Part shown: one piece after another, positions 1-5,322 of the stretch
How positions within the stretch are numbered: the stretch's first letter is position 1
How the letters are laid out: each line of letters starts with the position of its first letter
Source: Candidatus Falkowiibacteriota bacterium
GTDB lineage: Archaea; Iainarchaeota; Iainarchaeia; Iainarchaeales; GCA-2688035
Length of the DNA: 6,944 bases
Assembly (NCBI GenBank): GCA_017610485.1
Contig: JAFCBY010000108.1
Coordinates: forward strand, 1 to 6,944
Reading direction: 5' to 3'
Position numbers and translations under genes: made by a program
The notes under the pieces: generated by a model
Database searches by the model: none
The model's input: only the letters and a program-made list of their open reading frames with translations
What the model was told of the DNA's origin: nothing

Positions 1-1
1 T

Positions 2-601
2 GATCAGGTTTATTTGTTGAAGACTGATTTGTCTGGGGATTTGTTGTGGGAGAAGAATTTTGGTGGCAGTGGCTTTGAGTTTGGTTCTTCTGTTGTTTCT
101 GTTTCTGATGGTTTTGTTGTTGCCGGGTCTACTAGTTCTTTTGGTTCTGGTGATCAGGTTTATTTGTTGAAGACTGATTTGTCTGGGGATTTGTTGTGGG
201 AGAAGAATTTTGGTGGCAGTGGCAGTGACTATGGTTCTTCTGTTGTTTCTGTTTCTGATGGTTTTGTTGTTGCCGGGTCTACTAGTTCTTTTGGTTCTGG
301 TGATCAGGTTTATTTGTTGAAGACTGATTTGTCTGGGAATTTGTTGTGGGAGAAGAATTTTGGTGGCAGTAGCCTTGATGAAGGTCGTTCTGTTGTTTCT
401 GTTTCTGATGGTTTTGTTGTTGCCGGTAGAACTGCTTCTTTTGGCTCTGATAACCAGGCTTATTTGTTGAAGACGGATTTGTCTGGAGAGCTATTATGGG
501 AGAAGAACTTTGGCGGCACTGGCTTTGAAGAGAGTCATTCTGTTGTTTCTGTTTCTGATGGTTTTGTTGTTGCCGGTTTTACTGATTCTTTTAGTTCTGG
601 T
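2..601 (+). repeat. Tandem 150-bp coding repeat, four units
   Basis: Units begin at 2, 152, 302 and 452, with a partial fifth from 602. The period is exactly 150 bp (50 codons). Units 1 and 2 are identical at 146 of 150 positions; the four differences all fall between 74 and 81. Unit 3 differs from unit 2 at about 17 positions, mostly in the same patch (371-387) and in 427-449. Unit 4 is the most diverged and also uses other codons (CTA, TTA, AAC, GGC). Divergence therefore rises toward the 3' end, which fits recent duplication or gene conversion on the 5' side. Confidence 0.95.
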
Positions 602-646
602 GGGGGTGTTTATTTGTTGAAGACTGATTTAAGCGGCAACCAGTAA
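2..646 (+). CDS. C-terminal part of a beta-propeller-type repeat surface protein (5' end outside window)
   Basis: The reading frame is open from the left edge and ends at TAA 644-646; the true start lies outside the window. The visible 214 residues are four full 50-residue repeats plus a 14-residue fifth start. Each repeat runs roughly: Y-L-L-K-T-D-L-S-G, then L-W-E-K-N-F-G-G, a variable patch, S-V-V-S-V-S-D-G-F-V-V-A-G, and a Ser/Gly-rich turn ending in F-G-S. This 'KTD..G..LW.K.FGG....DG..VAG' pattern is seen in archaeal and bacterial repeat proteins thought to fold as beta-propeller blades, usually secreted or surface-displayed. No membrane anchor or sorting signal follows the last repeat, so any signal peptide must be upstream. 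The coding strand is very rich in G and T and nearly all leucines are TTG, unlike the C-rich genes downstream. A binding or adhesion role is inference; no enzyme motif is visible. Confidence 0.85.
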   Translation, partial: DQVYLLKTDLSGDLLWEKNFGGSGFEFGSSVVSVSDGFVVAGSTSSFGSGDQVYLLKTDLSGDLLWEKNFGGSGSDYGSSVVSVSDGFVVAGSTSSFGSGDQVYLLKTDLSGNLLWEKNFGGSSLDEGRSVVSVSDGFVVAGRTASFGSDNQAYLLKTDLSGELLWEKNFGGTGFEESHSVVSVSDGFVVAGFTDSFSSGGGVYLLKTDLSGNQ

Positions 647-717
647 CTAGGTGAACCAAAACTCGGAGAAAGAACTAAAACAGTTGAAAACCCGTTCTGG
701 CTTGCTCCAAAAACCGG

Positions 718-740
718 CCTTTAAATTCCCTTTGCCCCTA
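718..740 (+). promoter_or_regulatory. Promoter-like element (CCTTTAAAT type)
   Basis: The stretch contains CCTTTAAATTCCC followed by TTTGCCCCTA. It matches, apart from one extra C and one substitution, the sequence just upstream of galT (4308-4331). TTTAAAT is a plausible archaeal TATA box. It lies about 115 bases before the pilin start, too far to be the proximal pilin promoter. It could start a short transcript or a longer pilin leader, or be a leftover duplicate. Confidence 0.4.
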
Positions 741-760
741 GCAGCTTTCCAATTTATGCG

Positions 761-779
761 TCTTTTCTTTTGCCGTTTT
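761..779 (+). terminator. Oligo-T tract, candidate archaeal terminator of the repeat gene
   Basis: The coding strand downstream of the propeller gene has three T4-T3-T4 clusters within 19 bases. Archaeal RNA polymerase can terminate at oligo-T without a hairpin. The tract lies about 115 bases past the stop codon, and just before the pilin promoter, which is a sensible place. No stem-loop was seen. Confidence 0.3.
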
Positions 780-802
780 CCCCTTTAAAAAAGAATTAAA
801 TA
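778..802 (+). promoter_or_regulatory. Promoter element of pilin gene 1
   Basis: The 25 bases begin TTCCCCTTTAAA and end GAATTAAATA. Twenty-four of 25 match the element before the second pilin (3111-3135), although the sequences around them differ. TTAAATA at 796-802 is a good TATA box candidate with an A-rich BRE-like stretch before it. With the usual 25-27 base TATA-to-start distance, transcription would begin near 825, giving a leader of about 10 bases before ATG 836. Confidence 0.65.
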
Positions 803-835
803 CTTCAAAATCATATATTTAGAGAAGCGATTTTT

Positions 836-1366
836 ATGAATTCAAATGCGCAGGCAGCCTTGGAGTATTTGATGACCTATGGCTGGGCACTGATACTAAT
901 AGCGACTGTTGTGGCCGTGCTTATCTTTATTGTTAGCAGCCCTGCTTCTGGCACAATCTTTTCCTCCAGCGACCCGACAAAAATCATGATGAAGGGCGGT
1001 GCAATTTCAGGTTCTGATATAACGATAATTATGCAGAACATTACCGGAGGAAACCTTGCGGTCACAGAAATGGCCCGTGTTGGGAATTACTATCCTTGCA
1101 CCCTGAACCAGGAAGCATTGGCGATTGGCCCATTTGAGCCAAGCATTAATGTTATGGCAGGGAGCGAAATGATTATCGAATGCACCATACCCTATGGAAA
1201 CGGCACCGGAATATTAACCTTTGACTACACGGACTACGCCGGGCTTTCGAAAAGCGTAATTATTACCATAAAGAATCCCAGCGGCTCCAATTGCGGTGAC
1301 GGCCAGTGCACTGGCACCGAATCAGACGTCTACTCGGCCGATTGGTGCAGTTGGGATTGTTCCTAA
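836..1366 (+). CDS. Archaeal class III signal peptide pilin with Cys-rich C-terminal tail
   Basis: This is a 176-residue type IV pilin-like precursor, processed by an EppA-type prepilin peptidase and assembled into surface filaments. The short leader M-N-S-N-A is followed by Q6 (+1) and E10 (+5), the class III hallmark. A hydrophobic helix at about 11-35 would form the filament core. A beta-rich domain (about 40-147) follows, with sequons N68-I-T and N122-G-T and a likely C88-C116 disulfide. The tail from 150 is Cys-rich: CGDGQC at 153-158, then C171 and C175, a pattern reminiscent of the short CGDG-C repeats common in DPANN surface proteins. ATG 836 is the only sensible start because it places the leader correctly. 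It is paralogous to the pilin at 3160, and a glycosyltransferase gene starts 45 bases downstream with no clear promoter of its own, suggesting cotranscription. Confidence 0.9.
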   Translation: MNSNAQAALEYLMTYGWALILIATVVAVLIFIVSSPASGTIFSSSDPTKIMMKGGAISGSDITIIMQNITGGNLAVTEMARVGNYYPCTLNQEALAIGPFEPSINVMAGSEMIIECTIPYGNGTGILTFDYTDYAGLSKSVIITIKNPSGSNCGDGQCTGTESDVYSADWCSWDCS

Positions 1367-1397
1367 GATATGGCATTGCTGTCCTGCCGGGATCATA

Positions 1398-1403
1398 AGA
1401 GGT
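1398..1403 (+). promoter_or_regulatory. Ribosome binding site supporting the TTG start of the glycosyltransferase
   Basis: AGAGGT is complementary to the usual 3' end of 16S rRNA and ends 8 bases before TTG 1412. An in-frame TAG at 1403-1405 blocks any earlier start. Few other genes here show a Shine-Dalgarno sequence, which fits this being an internal operon gene. Confidence 0.5.
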
Positions 1404-1411
1404 AGTTTGCA

Positions 1412-3103
1412 TTGTACCGCCCAAATTTCAACAAAATGACTTTTTTGCTTGCCGCAGCCCTTGTTCTGATTTCCCTTCTTGCCTACAGCCCCTTCTTTGG
1501 CATAGAGCTAATGGAATTTGATACCCTGCCAAAACTGGTTTTTCTCAACGGGACAGGTGCAGGCCAAGCCTTGAAGATTTTCACCCAGCCGGACAGCCCA
1601 TCAAGCCTGGCGGTCTGGTACAGGCCAATCCCCTCCTTCATCTGGTGGTCAATTTTTATGTTAAGGGGCATTGATTTCCAGGCATTCCACTCATTCAATT
1701 TTGCCCTGCATGCGCTTAACACAGCGCTTGTTTTTCTCCTGGCCAAAAAGCTCATTGGAAGCAAAAATGCCTTTTTTCCTTTCATGGCCGCCCTTGCTTT
1801 TGCACTGCACCCAATTAACCTAAACACTGTTTTGTTTGTTTCAAGGCTGCCGGAGATGCTGGTTGCCTTTGGCCTGCTTGCATCCCTGCTGTCCCTGATT
1901 GCCTTTTTTGAGAGCAGGGGCAGGCGCTTCTACCTGCTTTCAATCGCCTTCTGCTTTTTTGGAATTTTCAGCAAGGAGACAGGGGTTTTGATCCCGATTG
2001 TACTGCTCTTTTACTGCCTTGCCTTCCTGAAAGGGAAAAGATTTTCCCGGCTTTCGAAAAAATCCCTAAGGCTCTGCATCCCATTCTTCTCGCTGGTTGC
2101 CTTATACCTTGCCCTAATGATTTTCTCTTTGGAGCGGCTTTCGGGATATTTTTCAAGCTTCACCTACTCCGGCTCACAGCTTGCCTTTTTCTTCTTCGCA
2201 AACCTTTTTCTCCCAATTGGCCCCCTGGCCCCAATCGCCCTGGCCCAATCATTTTTGGGGCAGGCGTTGCCCAACGCCCTGGCTTTAATCGCCATAGCCG
2301 CAGCTGCCTTCTCCACACTGCTGCATTTTTCAAAGGGAAAGGAGAACAGGCCGGCTCTGTTCCTTTTCTGCTGGATTTTCCTTTTCCTCCTCGCCTTTGT
2401 TGCATTCGGCCTTGTTCAGCCATGGTATGCCTACATCCCCCTAATTCCATTCACCATCCTTCTGGGAATTTTCCTAAAAAGGCATGCCCCAAAAGCCAGG
2501 GCAAGCCAGGCCTCCCTTGCAATCACCCTGGCTGCTTCACTGCTTTTTCTTTCCTTCATTCTCCTCTTCCCCCTTGCCGTCAGCTACCCCCAGCCCTTGG
2601 CCGCAGCCGAACTAACCCAAACGATTTTAAGCCAGGCTGAAGAAATAGCCGGCGGACTCCCGCCCCAAAGCACGCTCTACCTTGTGAACTTCCCAAGGCT
2701 TCTGGCCTCAGGGGAAAAGGGATTCAGGCACACAATTCCCCTGGTCGACAGGGATTCAGTGCAGGCCTGGCTCCATCTCAAACTTCCGGAAAAAAAGCCT
2801 GACATAGTCTCACTAACAAGTTACACCCTGCTTTCCACCCAGCCAGGCGAAAAGCAGTTTGCCTTCTCCCAAAAAGAAGGCCGGACTTTCCTTATGGAAA
2901 ACCTGAACACAACCACGGCCAACATTAGGACAAGCCCGTCCTGGACCCCGGAAAAAGCCAGGGTGACAGGCATAACCCTAAACTACACCCAGTCCAAATC
3001 AGCCGAAACAATTGAATTAATCCTGCCAAACGAAGTTCGGGAAAACACCTTCTTCCTTTTCTTCGACGGGAAACAAGTGCGGGCAATCAGGGTAGAGTCC
3101 TAG
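1412..3103 (+). CDS. GT-C fold membrane glycosyltransferase, TMTC/PMT-like
   Basis: This 563-residue multi-spanning membrane protein has about ten hydrophobic segments (first at 10-31, last at about 368-391) and a polar C-terminal domain (about 394-563). The order of motifs matches the TMTC/PMT-type lipid-linked-sugar transferases: an acidic E35-F-D37 in the first external loop where the catalytic acidic pair usually sits, Y70-R-P, H93-x-x-N96-x-x-x-H100-x-x-N103, H133-P with S144-R further on, and S187-K-E. Such enzymes use a polyprenyl-phosphate sugar to glycosylate proteins on the outer membrane face. TTG 1412 is chosen as start because AGAGGT at 1398-1403 gives a ribosome binding site 8 bases away; ATG 1436 (residue 9) is the alternative and would still leave the first helix intact. 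The gene lies between two pilin genes, so pilins are natural candidate acceptors (inference). The sugar transferred and the donor cannot be told from sequence. A stand-alone C-terminal domain function was not recognised. Confidence 0.8.
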   Translation: MYRPNFNKMTFLLAAALVLISLLAYSPFFGIELMEFDTLPKLVFLNGTGAGQALKIFTQPDSPSSLAVWYRPIPSFIWWSIFMLRGIDFQAFHSFNFALHALNTALVFLLAKKLIGSKNAFFPFMAALAFALHPINLNTVLFVSRLPEMLVAFGLLASLLSLIAFFESRGRRFYLLSIAFCFFGIFSKETGVLIPIVLLFYCLAFLKGKRFSRLSKKSLRLCIPFFSLVALYLALMIFSLERLSGYFSSFTYSGSQLAFFFFANLFLPIGPLAPIALAQSFLGQALPNALALIAIAAAAFSTLLHFSKGKENRPALFLFCWIFLFLLAFVAFGLVQPWYAYIPLIPFTILLGIFLKRHAPKARASQASLAITLAASLLFLSFILLFPLAVSYPQPLAAAELTQTILSQAEEIAGGLPPQSTLYLVNFPRLLASGEKGFRHTIPLVDRDSVQAWLHLKLPEKKPDIVSLTSYTLLSTQPGEKQFAFSQKEGRTFLMENLNTTTANIRTSPSWTPEKARVTGITLNYTQSKSAETIELILPNEVRENTFFLFFDGKQVRAIRVES

Positions 3104-3110
3104 CAGGAAT

Positions 3111-3135
3111 TTCCCCTTTAAAGAAGAATTAAATA
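3111..3135 (+). promoter_or_regulatory. Promoter element of pilin gene 2
   Basis: The 25 bases match 24 of 25 in the element at 778-802 before pilin 1. TTAAATA (3129-3135) as the TATA box would place the transcript start close to 3158-3160, making the message essentially leaderless at ATG 3160. The element begins only 7 bases after the stop of the glycosyltransferase gene. Confidence 0.65.
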
Positions 3136-3159
3136 TATTAGATTTCTTATATGGTAGAA

Positions 3160-3570
3160 ATGAATTCAACTGCGCAGGCGGCCTTGGAGTATTTGATGAC
3201 TTATGGCTGGGCTTTGGTGCTAATAGCAACTGTTGTTGCAGTGCTTGTTTTTATTGTTAGCAGCTCTTCGAGTGTTGTTTTTTCCAGTAGTGATCCCACC
3301 AAGATTTTGATGAAGGGCGGCTCCCTTTTGGGTTCTGATGCCGAGATTAAGATGCAGAATATTACCGGCGGCTCAATTGATGTTACTTCTGTTTCTATGA
3401 CCAGCAATTATTCCGGTGCGGGCTGTTCGCTTAATAGCGTTCCCCTTGGTTCAGGCGGGCGGTTCCTGCCGGCGGCGAGCTTTATTTTGAGTGCAGTAAT
3501 GTGGCTGGCAATGGCTCCGGCACCATCGACATCGATTACACTGATTTTGCCAGTCTGCAGAGAAGCGTAA
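3160..3570 (+). CDS. Class III signal peptide pilin 2, N-terminal part before a frameshift
   Basis: This is a close paralogue of the pilin at 836 through its N-terminal 100 residues. The leader M-N-S-T-A precedes Q6 (+1) and E10 (+5), then a hydrophobic helix to about 35, then F-S-S-S-D-P-T-K and the sequon N67-I-T. ATG 3160 is preferred over ATG 3151: it aligns exactly with pilin 1 and sits where a transcript from the TTAAATA box would begin. Homology to pilin 1 stops after G-S-G-G-R-F (codon ending 3465). The residues after that, up to TAG/TAA-type stop at 3568-3570, have no resemblance to pilin, while the expected continuation appears in the -1 frame. The N-terminal fragment alone would lack the conserved second cysteine. 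A single missing base (for example one C in the CC at 3465-3466) would explain it. Restored protein: about 330 residues, 3160-4151. Confidence 0.8.
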   Translation: MNSTAQAALEYLMTYGWALVLIATVVAVLVFIVSSSSSVVFSSSDPTKILMKGGSLLGSDAEIKMQNITGGSIDVTSVSMTSNYSGAGCSLNSVPLGSGGRFLPAASFILSAVMWLAMAPAPSTSITLILPVCREA

Positions 3571-4151
3571 CAATAACTGCAAACGAAGGCAATACCGAGG
3601 GAGGCGAAGAAGAATCCCCTCAATTGTTTGAAAGTTATGAAGGGAATGACGTAATAGAAATGTTTGGTTTTTATGACTCATATTGGGTTGCGCAAACTTT
3701 TACTCCAAGTGCAGCGCACACTGTCACAAGCGTCAAGGCAAGGCTTTTTAGGTATGGCTTGCCCGGAATGTTGAATTTGGGCATTAGAAATACTGTCGAT
3801 GGCGGCCCTGCCAGTGTACCCATTTGCTTTGGAACATTTGACGGAGATTCTCTTACAACAGCTGCTGCAGGGGAGCTGGTTGAAATACCCTTGAGTCTAA
3901 CAGTAAGCCCTTCAGGGGAAATGTATGAAATAACCCCAAGTAACCCTTGCAGCCTTTCTGCGGGAACAATGTATGCCATCGTACTTTCGGCCCCGGATGG
4001 AGTGGAGTTTGAGAGCATGGTTGTCTGGCGTTCTGGTACAGTTGATGGCTATGCCGGCGGAGAGCGCAAGGACAGTTTGGACAGTGGCCAAACTTGGACT
4101 GACAATCCAACAATTGATTTTTGGTTTGAGGTCTGGGGAATGCTGTCCTAG
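3465..4151 (+). CDS. Pilin 2, C-terminal part: end of pilin domain fused to a beta-sandwich adhesin-like domain
   Basis: This frame is open from 3438 and ends at TAG 4149-4151; GTG 3501 would be the first start codon if translated alone, but no leader or convincing ribosome site precedes it. Its first part, P-A-G-G-E-L-Y-F-E-C then G-N-G-S-G-T-I-D-I-D-Y-T-D, aligns with E-M-I-I-E-C and G-N-G-T-G-I-L-T-F-D-Y-T-D of pilin 1, so it is the missing remainder of the same gene. Joined to the upstream part, C89 and C112 recreate the pilin 1 cysteine pair. An acidic linker (about residues 141-150 of the joined protein) leads to about 180 residues rich in beta strands, with A-Q-T-F-T-P-S, a central L-S-A-G-T-M-Y-A-I-V-L-S-A-P and a final F-W-F-E-V-W-G. 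This resembles jelly-roll domains found at the ends of archaeal, bacterial and phage surface proteins. A ligand-binding tip role is inference. Confidence 0.75.
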   Translation, partial: PAGGELYFECSNVAGNGSGTIDIDYTDFASLQRSVTITANEGNTEGGEEESPQLFESYEGNDVIEMFGFYDSYWVAQTFTPSAAHTVTSVKARLFRYGLPGMLNLGIRNTVDGGPASVPICFGTFDGDSLTTAAAGELVEIPLSLTVSPSGEMYEITPSNPCSLSAGTMYAIVLSAPDGVEFESMVVWRSGTVDGYAGGERKDSLDSGQTWTDNPTIDFWFEVWGMLS

Positions 4152-4206
4152 TTTCCCCTAATTGTCCCTGCAGGGAATATGGCACGGCCAATAGCACATG
4201 CTTCGC

Positions 4207-4223
4207 ATTAGCAACCTTTAAAT
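4207..4223 (+). repeat. Upstream copy of the galT promoter repeat
   Basis: ATTAGCAACCTTTAAAT occurs here and again, exactly, at 4300-4316, 93 bases on. Both are preceded by GCTTCGC (directly here, with four extra bases in the second). This copy could be a second, distal galT promoter that would make a leader of about 100 bases, or a start for a short RNA. The rest of 4152-4350 holds a small imperfect palindrome (4231-4245) and a T5 at 4263-4267, but no gene was seen. Confidence 0.6.
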
Positions 4224-4299
4224 GGCCGAGCAGCCGGCCGAGCTGGGTGCCCTATTCGTGCGTTTTTGGCGCTCGATGTCACCTGCTCGCTTCGCTCGA

Positions 4300-4316
4300 A
4301 TTAGCAACCTTTAAAT
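4300..4316 (+). promoter_or_regulatory. galT promoter
   Basis: The second copy of ATTAGCAACCTTTAAAT ends 34 bases before ATG 4351. CTTTAAAT works as a TATA box and predicts a start near 4340, leaving a leader of about 10 bases with no Shine-Dalgarno sequence. The following CCCCTTTACCCCTA also resembles the element at 727-740. Confidence 0.6.
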
Positions 4317-4350
4317 TCCCCTTTACCCCTATATTGCCTTGTGAAAACCG

Positions 4351-5316
4351 ATGCACGAGCTTAGAAAGGACTACATTTTTGACCGGTGGGTGATTGTCAA
4401 CACCGAGCGGGCGAAGAGGCCCAGAGACTTCATAAAGAAACATCAAAAGATTGTTGAGCATGGCTCCTGCCCATTCTGCCCAGGCAATGAGAAGACTACG
4501 CCTCCCGAGATTGACCGCGTTGAAGAAAAGGGAAAGTGGATTCTGAGAAACTTCGAAAACAAGTTTCCTGCCGTAACAATTGAGGCCAGCCCAAAGGTAA
4601 AAACCAAGGGAACATATTTCACAAGCGGAAACGCCTTCGGCAAGCACGAGGTCATTGTGGAAACCCCGTCCCATTCAACGCAGTTCCACGACCTCAGCAT
4701 TGAACACATTGCCAAATACCTCCAGCTAATGTTTAAGAGGCGCAATGCCCTGTACAAGGTGCCTGGCATAAAGTTTGTGGCAATGTTCAAAAACCATGGC
4801 CTTGAGGCCGGAACCAGCCTGGTACACGAGCATAGCCAAATAATCGCCTACAACAAGCTTCCGAAGAACGTTGACAGGGAAATAAAGGCAATTGCAGCCC
4901 ACAGGAAAAAGCACAGGAAGTGCCCTTACTGTGAGGTAACAAAGCTTGAGAGAAAGGGCCCAAGGCGAATTTCCGAAAACGGCACATTCCTTGTCTTCAC
5001 ACCCTATGCATCAATATTCGAGTTTGAGGCCGGCATTTTTTCCAAGCAGCACTTTGACAGCTTTTCAGACCTCAAAGAAAAGCACTTGCTTGAGCTAGCA
5101 GAGCTCATCAAAAAAACCCTTTCAAGGCTCGCTGTCCTGAACGCGCCCTACAACATGTACTTCCACGAGGCCCCTGTGGGGAAAAAGCACCATATCCACG
5201 TCAAGATCGTGCCAAGGTTCATCACCTGGGGCGGCTTCGAGCACTGCACTGGCTGCATCATCAACACAGTTTCCCCAGAGCAGGCGGCCGAATTCTTCAG
5301 GGGAGAATCAGAATAA
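4351..5316 (+). CDS. galT: Galactose-1-phosphate uridylyltransferase (GalT)
   Basis: The 321-residue protein belongs to the HIT-superfamily uridylyltransferases, which exchange UMP between UDP-glucose and galactose-1-phosphate in the cytoplasm (Leloir pathway). Visible marks: R12-W-V-I-V with E19-R-A-K-R-P near the N terminus, a zinc-type C40-P-F-C43-P-G-N-E, the active-site H159-E-H161-S-Q163 with H161 the expected nucleotidylated histidine, a second C191-P-Y-C194, and a C-terminal H280-H-I-H283 half. Length fits the family (about 320-350). The start ATG 4351 puts the usual R-W-V-I motif about 12 residues in, as expected. It has its own promoter and is convergent with the minus-strand phosphatase, separated by 6 bases. 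Related enzymes of this fold act on other sugar-1-phosphates, so the galactose specificity is by family resemblance only. UDP-Gal could feed surface glycans made here (inference). Confidence 0.88.
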   Translation: MHELRKDYIFDRWVIVNTERAKRPRDFIKKHQKIVEHGSCPFCPGNEKTTPPEIDRVEEKGKWILRNFENKFPAVTIEASPKVKTKGTYFTSGNAFGKHEVIVETPSHSTQFHDLSIEHIAKYLQLMFKRRNALYKVPGIKFVAMFKNHGLEAGTSLVHEHSQIIAYNKLPKNVDREIKAIAAHRKKHRKCPYCEVTKLERKGPRRISENGTFLVFTPYASIFEFEAGIFSKQHFDSFSDLKEKHLLELAELIKKTLSRLAVLNAPYNMYFHEAPVGKKHHIHVKIVPRFITWGGFEHCTGCIINTVSPEQAAEFFRGESE

Positions 5317-5317
5317 G

Positions 5318-5322
5318 TTTTT
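5318..5322 (+). terminator. T5 run after galT, candidate terminator
   Basis: TTTTT begins one base after the galT stop codon and fills the 6-base gap between two convergent genes. Archaeal polymerase often terminates at such short T runs; no hairpin is present, so support is modest. Confidence 0.3.

Noticed and set aside
2..601. CRISPR-like or non-coding tandem repeat
   Set aside because: The 150-bp period is a whole number of codons in an open frame and encodes a recognisable blade-type protein repeat without spacers.
756..788. Ten-codon ORF after the 718-740 promoter-like element
   Set aside because: It starts at a distance similar to that of galT from its promoter, but it is very short, lies in a T-rich tract and overlaps the pilin promoter; no coding support.
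2160..2450. Minus-strand 96-codon frame inside the glycosyltransferase gene
   Set aside because: Low-complexity, Arg/Gly/Lys-rich shadow of a strongly supported membrane protein; the other long antisense frames in the window are similar shadows.
3453..3479. Programmed -1 frameshifting in pilin 2
   Set aside because: No canonical slippery heptamer and only a weak GGC/GCC stem nearby; an indel is simpler.
3501..3503. GTG as an independent start for the beta-sandwich protein
   Set aside because: Sequence before it in the same frame still aligns with pilin 1 (L-Y-F-E-C), and no promoter, leader or ribosome site is nearby.
4165..4176. Perfect 12-base palindrome TCCCTGCAGGGA downstream of pilin 2
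   Set aside because: It does not extend and has no loop, following T run or second copy; a chance site is likely.
4231..4267. Small imperfect palindrome (CAGC...GCTG) followed by T5 as a terminator for pilin 2
   Set aside because: Stem of four base pairs and T run 17 bases away; too weak to annotate.
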